Assembly (NCBI RefSeq): GCF_963576545.1
Contig: NW_026870454.1
Coordinates: forward strand, 372,001-436,000
DNA from: Limanda limanda
Taxonomy: Eukaryota > Chordata > Actinopteri > Pleuronectiformes > Pleuronectidae
Length of the DNA: 64,000 bases
Reading direction: 5' to 3'
The notes beneath the pieces were generated by a model. That model was not told the DNA's origin and ran no database searches. It saw only the letters and a program-made list of their open reading frames with translations. Positions within the stretch are counted from its first letter, which is position 1. Every line of letters begins with the position of its first letter. A program made the translations under genes and the position numbers. This document shows, one piece after another, positions 39,005 through 53,000 of this stretch.

Positions 39005-39832
39005 GTGGGGGTAGAGCCTACTTGCAAGTCTCTCCGACCTTCACAAAAAAAGTTATTCAAGAATATCTCTTTCTCCTATGTGCTTTCATCCCTAACCCTA
39101 ACCCTAACCCTTCCGAAAGTCGGAGAAGCTCAAGGATGGTACCGATCGATGCGCGCTACCCCATTTAGTGGGGGTAGAGCCTACTTGCAAGTCTCTCCGA
39201 CCTTCACAAAAAAAGTTATTCAAGAATATCTCTTTCTCCTATGTGCTTTCATCCCTAACCCTAACCCTAACCCTTCCGAAAGTCGGAGAAGCTCAAGGAT
39301 GGTACCGATCGATGCGCGCTACCCCATTTAGTGGGGGTAGAGCCTACTTGCAAGTCTCTCCGACCTTCACAAAAAAAGTTATTCAAGAATATCTCCTCAG
39401 ATTTGGGGGAATTTCGTCGGTCGACCTCTTCCGAAGGTCGTACAAGCTCGGGGATGGTACCAATCGATCCGCAGGACCCAAATTAGTCCAGATGCAACCA
39501 CTTTCCAAGTCTCTCCGACCTTCACAAAAAAAGTTATTCAAGAATATCTCTTTCTCCTATGTGCTTTCATCCCTAACCCTAACCCTAACCCTTCCGAAAG
39601 TCGGAGAAGCTCAAGGATGGTACCGATCGATGCGCGCTACCCCATTTAGTGGGGGTAGAGCCTACTTGCAAGTCTCTCCGACCTTCACAAAAAAAGTTAT
39701 TCAAGAATATCTCTTTCTCCTATGTGCTTTCATCCCTAACCCTAACCCTAACCCTTCCGAAAGTCGGAGAAGCTCAAGGATGGTACCGATCGATGCGCGC
39801 TACCCCATTTAGTGGGGGTAGAGCCTACTTGC

Positions 39833-39989
39833 AAGTCTCTCCGACCTTCACAAAAAAAGTTATTCAAGAATATCTCTTTCTCCTATGTGCTTTCATCCCT
39901 AACCCTAACCCTTCCGAAAGTCGGAGAAGCTCAAGGATGGTACCGATCGATGCGCGCTACCCCATTTAGTGGGGGTAGAGCCTACTTGC
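39833..39989 (+). repeat. Contracted A monomer (157 bp), linked to a B variant
   Basis: The telomeric tract is 15 bp (39897-39911). The following B has CAATCAATCC instead of CAATCGATCC (40104, G-to-A). The same A-B combination recurs at 40471 and 42242. Confidence 0.95.
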
Positions 39990-40470
39990 AAGTCTCTCCG
40001 ACCTTCACAAAAAAAGTTATTCAAGAATATCTCCTCAGATTTGGGGGAATTTCGTCGGTCGACCTCTTCCGAAGGTCGTACAAGCTCGGGGATGGTACCA
40101 ATCAATCCGCAGGACCCAAATTAGTCCAGATGCAACCACTTTCCAAGTCTCTCCGACCTTCACAAAAAAAGTTATTCAAGAATATCTCTTTCTCCTATGT
40201 GCTTTCATCCCTAACCCTAACCCTAACCCTTCCGAAAGTCGGAGAAGCTCAAGGATGGTACCGATCGATGCGCGCAACCCCATTTAGTGGGGGTAGAGCC
40301 TACTTGCAAGTCTCTCCGACCTTCACAAAAAAAGTTATTCAAGAATATCTCTTTCTCCTATGTGCTTTCATCCCTAACCCTAACCCTAACCCTTCCGAAA
40401 GTCGGAGAAGCTCAAGGATGGTACCGATCGATGCGCGCTACCCCATTTAGTGGGGGTAGAGCCTACTTGC

Positions 40471-40627
40471 AAGTCTCTCCGACCTTCACAAAAAAAGTTA
40501 TTCAAGAATATCTCTTTCTCCTATGTGCTTTCATCCCTAACCCTAACCCTTCCGAAAGTCGGAGAAGCTCAAGGATGGTACCGATCGATGCGCGCTACCC
40601 CATTTAGTGGGGGTAGAGCCTACTTGC
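40471..40627 (+). repeat. Contracted A monomer (157 bp), second copy of the linked pair
   Basis: The telomeric tract is 15 bp (40535-40549), and the next B has the G-to-A change at 40742. Both features lie exactly 638 bp after those of the previous copy, so a 638 bp AAAB unit including the contraction was duplicated in tandem. Confidence 0.95.
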
Positions 40628-42241
40628 AAGTCTCTCCGACCTTCACAAAAAAAGTTATTCAAGAATATCTCCTCAGATTTGGGGGAATTTCGTCGGTCGA
40701 CCTCTTCCGAAGGTCGTACAAGCTCGGGGATGGTACCAATCAATCCGCAGGACCCAAATTAGTCCAGATGCAACCACTTTCCAAGTCTCTCCGACCTTCA
40801 CAAAAAAAGTTATTCAAGAATATCTCTTTCTCCTATGTGCTTTCATCCCTAACCCTAACCCTAACCCTTCCGAAAGTCGGAGAAGCTCAAGGATGGTACC
40901 GATCGATGCGCGCAACCCCATTTAGTGGGGGTAGAGCCTACTTGCAAGTCTCTCCGACCTTCACAAAAAAAGTTATTCAAGAATATCTCTTTCTCCTATG
41001 TGCTTTCATCCCTAACCCTAACCCTAACCCTTCCGAAAGTCGGAGAAGCTCAAGGATGGTACCGATCGATGCGCGCTACCCCATTTAGTGGGGGTAGAGC
41101 CTACTTGCAAGTCTCTCCGACCTTCACAAAAAAAGTTATTCAAGAATATCTCTTTCTCCTATGTGCTTTCATCCCTAACCCTAACCCTAACCCTTCCGAA
41201 AGTCGGAGAAGCTCAAGGATGGTACCGATCGATGCGCGCTACCCCATTTAGTGGGGGTAGAGCCTACTTGCAAGTCTCTCCGACCTTCACAAAAAAAGTT
41301 ATTCAAGAATATCTCTTTCTCCTATGTGCTTTCATCCCTAACCCTAACCCTAACCCTTCCGAAAGTCGGAGAAGCTCAAGGATGGTACCGATCGATGCGC
41401 GCTACCCCATTTAGTGGGGGTAGAGCCTACTTGCAAGTCTCTCCGACCTTCACAAAAAACGTTATTCAAGAATATCTCTTTCTCCTATGTGCTTTCATCC
41501 CTAACCCTAACCCTAACCCTTCCGAAAGTCGGAGAAGCTCAAGGATGGTACCGATCGATGCGCGCTACCCCATTTAGTGGGGGTAGAGCCTACTTGCAAG
41601 TCTCTCCGACCTTCACAAAAAAAGTTATTCAAGAATATCTCCTCAGATTTGGGGGAATTTCGTCGGTCGACCTCTTCCGAAGGTCGTACAAGCTCGGAGA
41701 TGGTACCAATCGATCCGCAGGACCCAAATTAGTCCAGATGCAACCACTTTCCAAGTCTCTCCGACCTTCACAAAAAAAGTTATTCAAGAATATCTCTTTC
41801 TCCTATGTGCTTTCATCCCTAACCCTAACCCTAACCCTTCCGAAAGTCGGAGAAGCTCAAGGATGGTACCGATCGATGCGCGCTACCCCATTTAGTGGGG
41901 GTAGAGCCTACTTGCAAGTCTCTCCGACCTTCACAAAAAAAGTTATTCAAGAATATCTCTTTCTCCTATGTGCTTTCATCCCTAACCCTAACCCTAACCC
42001 TTCCGAAAGTCGGAGAAGCTCAAGGATGGTACCGATCGATGCGCGCTACCCCATTTAGTGGGGGTAGAGCCTACTTGCAAGTCTCTCCGACCTTCACAAA
42101 AAAAGTTATTCAAGAATATCTCTTTCTCCTATGTGCTTTCATCCCTAACCCTAACCCTAACCCTTCCGAAAGTCGGAGAAGCTCAAGGATGGTACCGATC
42201 GATGCGCGCTACCCCATTTAGTGGGGGTAGAGCCTACTTGC

Positions 42242-42398
42242 AAGTCTCTCCGACCTTCACAAAAAAAGTTATTCAAGAATATCTCTTTCTCCTATGTGCT
42301 TTCATCCCTAACCCTAACCCTTCCGAAAGTCGGAGAAGCTCAAGGATGGTACCGATCGATGCGCGCTACCCCATTTAGTGGGGGTAGAGCCTACTTGC
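42242..42398 (+). repeat. Contracted A monomer (157 bp), third copy of the linked pair
   Basis: The telomeric tract is 15 bp (42306-42320), and the next B has the G-to-A change at 42513, 1,771 bp after the second copy. B units with the same change but a full-length A before them occur at 43638 and 46702. Confidence 0.95.
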
Positions 42399-43841
42399 AA
42401 GTCTCTCCGACCTTCACAAAAAAAGTTATTCAAGAATATCTCCTCAGATTTGGGGGAATTTCGTCGGTCGACCTCTTCCGAAGGTCGTACAAGCTCGGGG
42501 ATGGTACCAATCAATCCGCAGGACCCAAATTAGTCCAGATGCAACCACTTTCCAAGTCTCTCCGACCTTCACAAAAAAAGTTATTCAAGAATATCTCTTT
42601 CTCCTATGTGCTTTCATCCCTAACCCTAACCCTAACCCTTCCGAAAGTCGGAGAAGCTCAAGGATGGTACCGATCGATGCGCGCAACCCCATTTAGTGGG
42701 GGTAGAGCCTACTTGCAAGTCTCTCCGACCTTCACAAAAAAAGTTATTCAAGAATATCTCTTTCTCCTATGTGCTTTCATCCCTAACCCTAACCCTAACC
42801 CTTCCGAAAGTCGGAGAAGCTCAAGGATGGTACCGATCGATGCGCGCTACCCCATTTAGTGGGGGTAGAGCCTACTTGCAAGTCTCTCCGACCTTCACAA
42901 AAAAAGTTATTCAAGAATATCTCTTTCTCCTATGTGCTTTCATCCCTAACCCTAACCCTAACCCTTCCGAAAGTCGGAGAAGCTCAAGGATGGTAACGAT
43001 CGATGCGCGCTACCCCATTTAGTGGGGGTAGAGCCTACTTGCAAGTCTCTCCGACCTTCACAAAAAAAGTTATTCAAGAATATCTCTTTCTCCTATGTGC
43101 TTTCATCCCTAACCCTAACCCTAACCCTTCCGAAAGTCGGAGAAGCTCAAGGATGGTACCGATCGATGCGCGCTACCCCATTTAGTGGGGGTAGAGCCTA
43201 CTTGCAAGTCTCTCCGACCTTCACAAAAAAAGTTATTCAAGAATATCTCCTCAGATTTGGGGGAATTTCGTCGGTCGACCTCTTCCGAAGGTCGTACAAG
43301 CTCGGGGATGGTACCAATCGATCCGCAGGACCCAAATTAGTCCAGATGCAACCACTTTCCAAGTCTCTCCGACCTTCACAAAAAAAGTTATTCAAGAATA
43401 TCTCTTTCTCCTATGTGCTTTCATCCCTAACCCTAACCCTAACCCTTCCGAAAGTCGGAGAAGCTCAAGGATGGTAACGATCGATGCGCGCTACCCCATT
43501 TAGTGGGGGTAGAGCCTACTTGCAAGTCTCTCCGACCTTCACAAAAAAAGTTATTCAAGAATATCTCCTCAGATTTGGGGGAATTTCGTCGGTCGACCTC
43601 TTCCGAAGGTTGTACAAGCTCGGGGATGGTACCAATCAATCCGCAGGACCCAAATTAGTCCAGATGCAACCACTTTCCAAGTCTCTCCGACCTTCACAAA
43701 AAAAGTTATTCAAGAATATCTCTTTCTCCTATGTGCTTTCATCCCTAACCCTAACCCTAACCCTTCCGAAAGTCGGAGAAGCTCAAGGATGGTACCGATC
43801 GATGCGCGCAACCCCATTTAGTGGGGGTAGAGCCTACTTGC

Positions 43842-44003
43842 AAGTCTCTCCGACCTTCACAAAAAAGTTATTCAAGAATATCTCTTTCTCCTATGTGCTT
43901 TCATCCCTAACCCTAACCCTAACCCTTCCGAAAGTCGGAGAAGCTCAAGGATGGTACCGATCGATGCGCGCTACCCCATTTAGTGGGGGTAGAGCCTACT
44001 TGC
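43842..44003 (+). repeat. A monomer with 1 bp deletion (162 bp)
   Basis: The A7 run of the core is A6 here (43861-43866) with no compensating base. It makes the block offset 3,064 bp for markers to its left (43477 to 46541, 43638 to 46702) and 3,065 bp to its right (44120 to 47185), so it arose in this copy after duplication. Confidence 0.9.
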
Positions 44004-44119
44004 AAGTCTCTCCGACCTTCACAAAAAAAGTTATTCAAGAATATCTCTTTCTCCTATGTGCTTTCATCCCTAACCCTAACCCTAACCCTTCCGAAAGTCG
44101 GAGAAGCTCAAGGATGGTA

Positions 44120-47100
44120 ACGATCGATGCGCGCTACCCCATTTAGTGGGGGTAGAGCCTACTTGCAAGTCTCTCCGACCTTCACAAAAAAAGTTATTCA
44201 AGAATATCTCTTTCTCCTATGTGCTTTCATCCCTAACCCTAACCCTAACCCTTCCGAAAGTCGGAGAAGCTCAAGGATGGTACCGATCGATGCGCGCTAC
44301 CCCATTTAGTGGGGGTAGAGCCTACTTGCAAGTCTCTCCGACCTTCACAAAAAAAGTTATTCAAGAATATCTCCTCAGATTTGGGGGAATTTCGTCGGTC
44401 GACCTCTTCCGAAGGTCGTACAAGCTCGGGGATGGTACCAATCGATCCGCAGGACCCAAATTAGTCCAGATGCAACCACTTTCCAAGTCTCTCCGACCTT
44501 CACAAAAAAAGTTATTCAAGAATATCTCTTTCTCCTATGTGCTTTCATCCCTAACCCTAACCCTAACCCTTCCGAAAGTCGGAGAAGCTCAAGGATGGTA
44601 CCGATCGATGCGCGCTACCCCATTTAGTGGGGGTAGAGCCTACTTGCAAGTCTCTCCGACCTTCACAAAAAACGTTATTCAAGAATATCTCTTTCTCCTA
44701 TGTGCTTTCATCCCTAACCCTAACCCTAACCCTTCCGAAAGTCGGAGAAGCTCAAGGATGGTACCGATCGATGCGCGCTACCCCATTTAGTGGGGGTAGA
44801 GCCTACTTGCAAGTCTCTCCGACCTTCACAAAAAAAGTTATTCAAGAATATCTCCTCAGATTTGGGGGAATTTCGTCGGTCGACCTCTTCCAAAGGTCGT
44901 ACAAGCTCGGGGATGGTACCAATCGATCTGCAGGACCCAAATTAGTCCAGATGCAACCACTTTCCAAGTCTCTCCGACCTTCACAAAAAAAGTTATTCAA
45001 GAATATCTCTTTCTCCTATGTGCTTTCATCCCTAACCCTAACCCTAACCCTTCCGAAAGTCGGAGAAGCTCAAGGATGGTACCGATCGATGCGCGCTACC
45101 CCATTTAGTGGGGGTAGAGCCTACTTGCAAGTCTCTCCGACCTTCACAAAAAAAGTTATTCAAGAATATCTCTTTCTCCTATGTGCTTTCATCCCTAACC
45201 CTAACCCTAACCCTTCCGAAAGTCGGAGAAGCTCAAGGATGGTACCGATCGATGCGCGCTACCCCATTTAGTGGGGTTAGAGCCTACTTGCAAGTCTCTC
45301 CGACCTTCACAAAAAAAGTTATTCAAGAATATCTCTTTCTCCTATGTGCTTTCATCCCTAACCCTAACCCTAACCCTTCCGAAAGTCGGAGAAGCTCAAG
45401 GATGGTACCGATCGATGCGCGCTACCCCATTTAGTGGGGGTAGAGCCTACTTGCAAGTCTCTCCGACCTTCACAAAAAAAGTTATTCAAGAATATCTCTT
45501 TCTCCTATGTGCTTTCATCCCTAACCCTAACCCTAACCCTTCCGAAAGTCGGAGAAGCTCAAGGATGGTACCGATCGATGCGCGCTACCCCATTTAGTGG
45601 GGGTAGAGCCTACTTGCAAGTCTCTCCGACCTTCACAAAAAAAGTTATTCAAGAATATCTCTTTCTCCTATGTGCTTTCATCCCTAACCCTAACCCTAAC
45701 CCTTCCGAAAGTCGGAGAAGCTCAAGGATGGTACCGATCGATGCGCGCTACCCCATTTAGTGGGGGTAGAGCCTACTTGCAAGTCTCTCCGACCTTCACA
45801 AAAAACGTTATTCAAGAATATCTCTTTCTCCTATGTGCTTTCATCCCTAACCCTAACCCTAACCCTTCCGAAAGTCGGAGAAGCTCAAGGATGGTACCGA
45901 TCGATGCGCGCTACCCCATTTAGTGGGGGTAGAGCCTACTTGCAAGTCTCTCCGACCTTCACAAAAAAAGTTATTCAAGAATATCTCCTCAGATTTGGGG
46001 GAATTTCGTCGGTCGACCTCTTCCGAAGGTCGTACAAGCTCGGGGATGGTACCAATCGATCCGCAGGACCCAAATTAGTCCAGATGCAACCACTTTCCAA
46101 GTCTCTCCGACCTTCACAAAAAAAGTTATTCAAGAATATCTCTTTCTCCTATGTGCTTTCATCCCTAACCCTAACCCTAACCCTTCCGAAAGTCGGAGAA
46201 GCTCAAGGATGGTAACGATCGATGCGCGCTACCCCATTTAGTGGGGGTAGAGCCTACTTGCAAGTCTCTCCGACCTTCACAAAAAAAGTTATTCAAGAAT
46301 ATCTCTTTCTCCTATGTGCTTTCATCCCTAACCCTAACCCTAACCCTTCCGAAAGTCGGAGAAGCTCAAGGATGGTACCGATCGATGCGCGTTACCCCAT
46401 TTAGTGGGGGTAGAGCCTACTTGCAAGTCTCTCCGACCTTCACAAAAAAAGTTATTCAAGAATATCTCTTTCTCCTATGTGCTTTCATCCCTAACCCTAA
46501 CCCTAACCCTTCCGAAAGTCGGAGAAGCTCAAGGATGGTAACGATCGATGCGCGCTACCCCATTTAGTGGGGGTAGAGCCTACTTGCAAGTCTCTCCGAC
46601 CTTCACAAAAAAAGTTATTCAAGAATATCTCCTCAGATTTGGGGGAATTTCGTCGGTCGACCTCTTCCGAAGGTCGTACAAGCTCGGGGATGGTACCAAT
46701 CAATCCGCAGGACCCAAATTAGTCCAGATGCAACCACTTTCCAAGTCTCTCCGACCTTCACAAAAAAAGTTATTCAAGAATATCTCTTTCTCCTATGTGC
46801 TTTCATCCCTAACCCTAACCCTAACCCTTCCGAAAGTCGGAGAAGCTCAAGGATGGTACCGATCGATGCGCGCAACCCCATTTAGTGGGGGTAGAGCCTA
46901 CTTGCAAGTCTCTCCGACCTTCACAAAAAAAGTTATTCAAGAATATCTCTTTCTCCTATGTGCTTTCATCCCTAACCCTAACCCTAACCCTTCCGAAAGT
47001 CGGAGAAGCTCAAGGATGGTACCGATCGATGCGCGCTACCCCATTTAGTGGGGGTAGAGCCTACTTGCAAGTCTCTCCGACCTTCACAAAAAAAGTTATT

Positions 47101-47184
47101 CAAGAATATCTCTTTCTCCTATGTGCTTTCATCCCTAACCCTAACCCTAACCCTTCCGAAAGTCGGAGAAGCTCAAGGATGGTA
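44120..47184 (+). repeat. GGTAAC-marked block, copy 1
   Basis: Each copy starts with an A in which GGTACC is changed to GGTAAC (44120; later copies 47185, 50095 and 54301). It continues with two AAB steps, the first ending at an A6C A unit, the next holding the B C-to-T variant. In copies 1 to 3 four single A steps and another A6C unit follow. Copies 1 and 2 are 3,065 bp apart (15 A plus 4 B). Confidence 0.8.
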
Positions 47185-50094
47185 ACGATCGATGCGCGCT
47201 ACCCCATTTAGTGGGGGTAGAGCCTACTTGCAAGTCTCTCCGACCTTCACAAAAAAAGTTATTCAAGAATATCTCTTTCTCCTATGTGCTTTCATCCCTA
47301 ACCCTAACCCTAACCCTTCCGAAAGTCGGAGAAGCTCAAGGATGGTACCGATCGATGCGCGCTACCCCATTTAGTGGGGGTAGAGCCTACTTGCAAGTCT
47401 CTCCGACCTTCACAAAAAAAGTTATTCAAGAATATCTCCTCAGATTTGGGGGAATTTCGTCGGTCGACCTCTTCCGAAGGTCGTACAAGCTCGGGGATGG
47501 TACCAATCGATCCGCAGGACCCAAATTAGTCCAGATGCAACCACTTTCCAAGTCTCTCCGACCTTCACAAAAAAAGTTATTCAAGAATATCTCTTTCTCC
47601 TATGTGCTTTCATCCCTAACCCTAACCCTAACCCTTCCGAAAGTCGGAGAAGCTCAAGGATGGTACCGATCGATGCGCGCTACCCCATTTAGTGGGGGTA
47701 GAGCCTACTTGCAAGTCTCTCCGACCTTCACAAAAAACGTTATTCAAGAATATCTCTTTCTCCTATGTGCTTTCATCCCTAACCCTAACCCTAACCCTTC
47801 CGAAAGTCGGAGAAGCTCAAGGATGGTACCGATCGATGCGCGCTACCCCATTTAGTGGGGGTAGAGCCTACTTGCAAGTCTCTCCGACCTTCACAAAAAA
47901 AGTTATTCAAGAATATCTCCTCAGATTTGGGGGAATTTCGTCGGTCGACCTCTTCCGAAGGTCGTACAAGCTCGGGGATGGTACCAATCGATCTGCAGGA
48001 CCCAAATTAGTCCAGATGCAACCACTTTCCAAGTCTCTCCGACCTTCACAAAAAAAGTTATTCAAGAATATCTCTTTCTCCTATGTGCTTTCATCCCTAA
48101 CCCTAACCCTAACCCTTCCGAAAGTCGGAGAAGCTCAAGGATGGTACCGATCGATGCGCGCTACCCCATTTAGTGGGGGTAGAGCCTACTTGCAAGTCTC
48201 TCCGACCTTCACAAAAAAAGTTATTCAAGAATATCTCTTTCTCCTATGTGCTTTCATCCCTAACCCTAACCCTAACCCTTCCGAAAGTCGGAGAAGCTCA
48301 AGGATGGTACCGATCGATGCGCGCTACCCCATTTAGTGGGGGTAGAGCCTACTTGCAAGTCTCTCCGACCTTCACAAAAAAAGTTATTCAAGAATATCTC
48401 TTTCTCCTATGTGCTTTCATCCCTAACCCTAACCCTAACCCTTCCGAAAGTCGGAGAAGCTCAAGGATGGTACCGATCGATGCGCGCTACCCCATTTAGT
48501 GGGGGTAGAGCCTACTTGCAAGTCTCTCCGACCTTCACAAAAAAAGTTATTCAAGAATATCTCTTTCTCCTATGTGCTTTCATCCCTAACCCTAACCCTA
48601 ACCCTTCCGAAAGTCGGAGAAGCTCAAGGATGGTACCGATCGATGCGCGCTACCCCATTTAGTGGGGGTAGAGCCTACTTGCAAGTCTCTCCGACCTTCA
48701 CAAAAAAAGTTATTCAAGAATATCTCTTTCTCCTATGTGCTTTCATCCCTAACCCTAACCCTAACCCTTCCGAAAGTCGGAGAAGCTCAAGGATGGTACC
48801 GATCGATGCGCGCTACCCCATTTAGTGGGGGTAGAGCCTACTTGCAAGTCTCTCCGACCTTCACAAAAAACGTTATTCAAGAATATCTCTTTCTCCTATG
48901 TGCTTTCATCCCTAACCCTAACCCTAACCCTTCCGAAAGTCGGAGAAGCTCAAGGATGGTACCGATCGATGCGCGCTACCCCATTTAGTGGGGGTAGAGC
49001 CTACTTGCAAGTCTCTCCGACCTTCACAAAAAAAGTTATTCAAGAATATCTCTTTCTCCTATGTGCTTTCATCCCTAACCCTAACCCTAACCCTTCCGAA
49101 AGTCGGAGAAGCTCAAGGATGGTACCGATCGATGCGCGCTACCCCATTTAGTGGGGGTAGAGCCTACTTGCAAGTCTCTCCGACCTTCACAAAAAAAGTT
49201 ATTCAAGAATATCTCTTTCTCCTATGTGCTTTCATCCCTAACCCTAACCCTAACCCTTCCGAAAGTCGGAGAAGCTCAAGGATGGTAACGATCGATGCGC
49301 GCTACCCCATTTAGTGGGGGTAGAGCCTACTTGCAAGTCTCTCCGACCTTCACAAAAAAAGTTATTCAAGAATATCTCTTTCTCCTATGTGCTTTCATCC
49401 CTAACCCTAACCCTAACCCTTCCGAAAGTCGGAGAAGCTCAAGGATGGTACCGATCGATGCGCGCTACCCCATTTAGTGGGGGTAGAGCCTACTTGCAAG
49501 TCTCTCCGACCTTCACAAAAAAAGTTATTCAAGAATATCTCCTCAGATTTGGGGGAATTTCGTCGGTCGACCTCTTCCGAAGGTCGTACAAGCTCGGGGA
49601 TGGTACCAATCGATCCGCAGGACCCAAATTAGTCCAGATGCAACCACTTTCCAAGTCTCTCCGACCTTCACAAAAAAAGTTATTCAAGAATATCTCTTTC
49701 TCCTATGTGCTTTCATCCCTAACCCTAACCCTAACCCTTCCGAAAGTCGGAGAAGCTCAAGGATGGTACCGATCGATGCGCGCTACCCCATTTAGTGGGG
49801 GTAGAGCCTACTTGCAAGTCTCTCCGACCTTCACAAAAAAAGTTATTCAAGAATATCTCTTTCTCCTATGTGCTTTCATCCCTAACCCTAACCCTAACCC
49901 TTCCGAAAGTCGGAGAAGCTCAAGGATGGTACCGATCGATGCGCGCTACCCCATTTAGTGGGGGTAGAGCCTACTTGCAAGTCTCTCCGACCTTCACAAA
50001 AAAAGTTATTCAAGAATATCTCTTTCTCCTATGTGCTTTCATCCCTAACCCTAACCCTAACCCTTCCGAAAGTCGGAGAAGCTCAAGGATGGTA
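47185..50094 (+). repeat. GGTAAC-marked block, copy 2
   Basis: The order of variants is the same as in copy 1, but one B is missing: the second A6C unit is followed by more A units instead of AAB, so the step to copy 3 is 2,910 bp (15 A plus 3 B). The run from about 48.4 to 49.5 kb is the longest nearly pure A stretch in the window. Confidence 0.78.
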
Positions 50095-53000
50095 ACGATC
50101 GATGCGCGCTACCCCATTTAGTGGGGGTAGAGCCTACTTGCAAGTCTCTCCGACCTTCACAAAAAAAGTTATTCAAGAATATCTCTTTCTCCTATGTGCT
50201 TTCATCCCTAACCCTAACCCTAACCCTTCCGAAAGTCGGAGAAGCTCAAGGATGGTACCGATCGATGCGCGCTACCCCATTTAGTGGGGGTAGAGCCTAC
50301 TTGCAAGTCTCTCCGACCTTCACAAAAAAAGTTATTCAAGAATATCTCCTCAGATTTGGGGGAATTTCGTCGGTCGACCTCTTCCGAAGGTCGTACAAGC
50401 TCGGGGATGGTACCAATCGATCCGCAGGACCCAAATTAGTCCAGATGCAACCACTTTCCAAGTCTCTCCGACCTTCACAAAAAAAGTTATTCAAGAATAT
50501 CTCTTTCTCCTATGTGCTTTCATCCCTAACCCTAACCCTAACCCTTCCGAAAGTCGGAGAAGCTCAAGGATGGTACCGATCGATGCGCGCTACCCCATTT
50601 AGTGGGGGTAGAGCCTACTTGCAAGTCTCTCCGACCTTCACAAAAAACGTTATTCAAGAATATCTCTTTCTCCTATGTGCTTTCATCCCTAACCCTAACC
50701 CTAACCCTTCCGAAAGTCGGAGAAGCTCAAGGATGGTACCGATCGATGCGCGCTACCCCATTTAGTGGGGGTAGAGCCTACTTGCAAGTCTCTCCGACCT
50801 TCACAAAAAAAGTTATTCAAGAATATCTCCTCAGATTTGGGGGAATTTCGTCGGTCGACCTCTTCCGAAGGTCGTACAAGCTCGGGGATGGTACCAATCG
50901 ATCTGCAGGACCCAAATTAGTCCAGATGCAACCACTTTCCAAGTCTCTCCGACCTTCACAAAAAAAGTTATTCAAGAATATCTCTTTCTCCTATGTGCTT
51001 TCATCCCTAACCCTAACCCTAACCCTTCCGAAAGTCGGAGAAGCTCAAGGATGGTACCGATCGATGCGCGCTACCCCATTTAGTGGGGGTAGAGCCTACT
51101 TGCAAGTCTCTCCGACCTTCACAAAAAAAGTTATTCAAGAATATCTCTTTCTCCTATGTGCTTTCATCCCTAACCCTAACCCTAACCCTTCCGAAAGTCG
51201 GAGAAGCTCAAGGATGGTACCGATCGATGCGCGCTACCCCATTTAGTGGGGGTAGAGCCTACTTGCAAGTCTCTCCGACCTTCACAAAAAAAGTTATTCA
51301 AGAATATCTCTTTCTCCTATGTGCTTTCATCCCTAACCCTAACCCTAACCCTTCCGAAAGTCGGAGAAGCTCAAGGATGGTACCGATCGATGCGCGCTAC
51401 CCCATTTAGTGGGGGTAGAGCCTACTTGCAAGTCTCTCCAACCTTCACAAAAAAAGTTATTCAAGAATATCTCTTTCTCCTATGTGCTTTCATCCCTAAC
51501 CCTAACCCTAACCCTTCCGAAAGTCGGAGAAGCTCAAGGATGGTACCGATCGATGCGCGCTACCCCATTTAGTGGGGGTAGAGCCTACTTGCAAGTCTCT
51601 CCGACCTTCACAAAAAAAGTTATTCAAGAATATCTCTTTCTCCTATGTGCTTTCATCCCTAACCCTAACCCTAACCCTTCCGAAAGTCGGAGAAGCTCAA
51701 GGATGGTACCGATCGATGCGCGCTACCCCATTTAGTGGGGGTAGAGCCTACTTGCAAGTCTCTCCGACCTTCACAAAAAACGTTATTCAAGAATATCTCT
51801 TTCTCCTATGTGCTTTCATCCCTAACCCTAACCCTAACCCTTCCGAAAGTCGGAGAAGCTCAAGGATGGTACCGATCGATGCGCGCTACCCCATTTAGTG
51901 GGGGTAGAGCCTACTTGCAAGTCTCTCCGACCTTCACAAAAAAAGTTATTCAAGAATATCTCCTCAGATTTGGGGGAATTTCGTCGGTCGACCTCTTCCG
52001 AAGGTCGTACAAGCTCGGGGATGGTACCAATCGATCCGCAGGACCCAAATTAGTCCAGATGCAACCACTTTCCAAGTCTCTCCGACCTTCACAAAAAAAG
52101 TTATTCAAGAATATCTCTTTCTCCTATGTGCTTTCATCCCTAACCCTAACCCTAACCCTTCCGAAAGTCGGAGAAGCTCAAGGATGGTACCGATCGATGC
52201 GCGCTACCCCATTTAGTGGGGGTAGAGCCTACTTGCAAGTCTCTCCGACCTTCACAAAAAAAGTTATTCAAGAATATCTCTTTCTCCTATGTGCTTTCAT
52301 CCCTAACCCTAACCCTAACCCTTCCGAAAGTCGGAGAAGCTCAAGGATGGTACCGATCGATGCGCGTTACCCCATTTAGTGGGGGTAGAGCCTACTTGCA
52401 AGTCTCTCCGACCTTCACAAAAAAAGTTATTCAAGAATATCTCTTTCTCCTATGTGCTTTCATCCCTAACCCTAACCCTAACCCTTCCGAAAGTCGGAGA
52501 AGCTCAAGGATGGTACCGATCGATGCGCGCAACCCCATTTAGTGGGGGTAGAGCCTACTTGCAAGTCTCTCCGACCTTCACAAAAAAAGTTATTCAAGAA
52601 TATCTCTTTCTCCTATGTGCTTTCATCCCTAACCCTAACCCTAACCCTTCCGAAAGTCGGAGAAGCTCAAGGATGGTACCGATCGATGTGCGCTACCCCA
52701 TTTAGTGGGGGTAGAGCCTACTTGCAAGTCTCTCCGACCTTCACAAAAAAAGTTATTCAAGAATATCTCTTTCTCCTATGTGCTTTCATCCCTAACCCTA
52801 ACCCTAACCCTTCCGAAAGTCGGAGAAGCTCAAGGATGGTACCGATCGATGCGCGCTACCCCATTTAGTGGGGGTAGAGCCTACTTGCAAGTCTCTCCGA
52901 CCTTCACAAAAAAAGTTATTCAAGAATATCTCTTTCTCCTATGTGCTTTCATCCCTAACCCTAACCCTAACCCTTCCGAAAGTCGGAGAAGCTCAAGGAT

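Noticed and set aside
39905..46703. 66-codon - strand open frames at 39905-40105, 40543-40743, 42314-42514, 43439-43639 and 46503-46703
   Set aside because: They exist only because the CAATCAATCC variant of B supplies a start on the - strand in some copies. They are identical by duplication, not by conservation of a protein.
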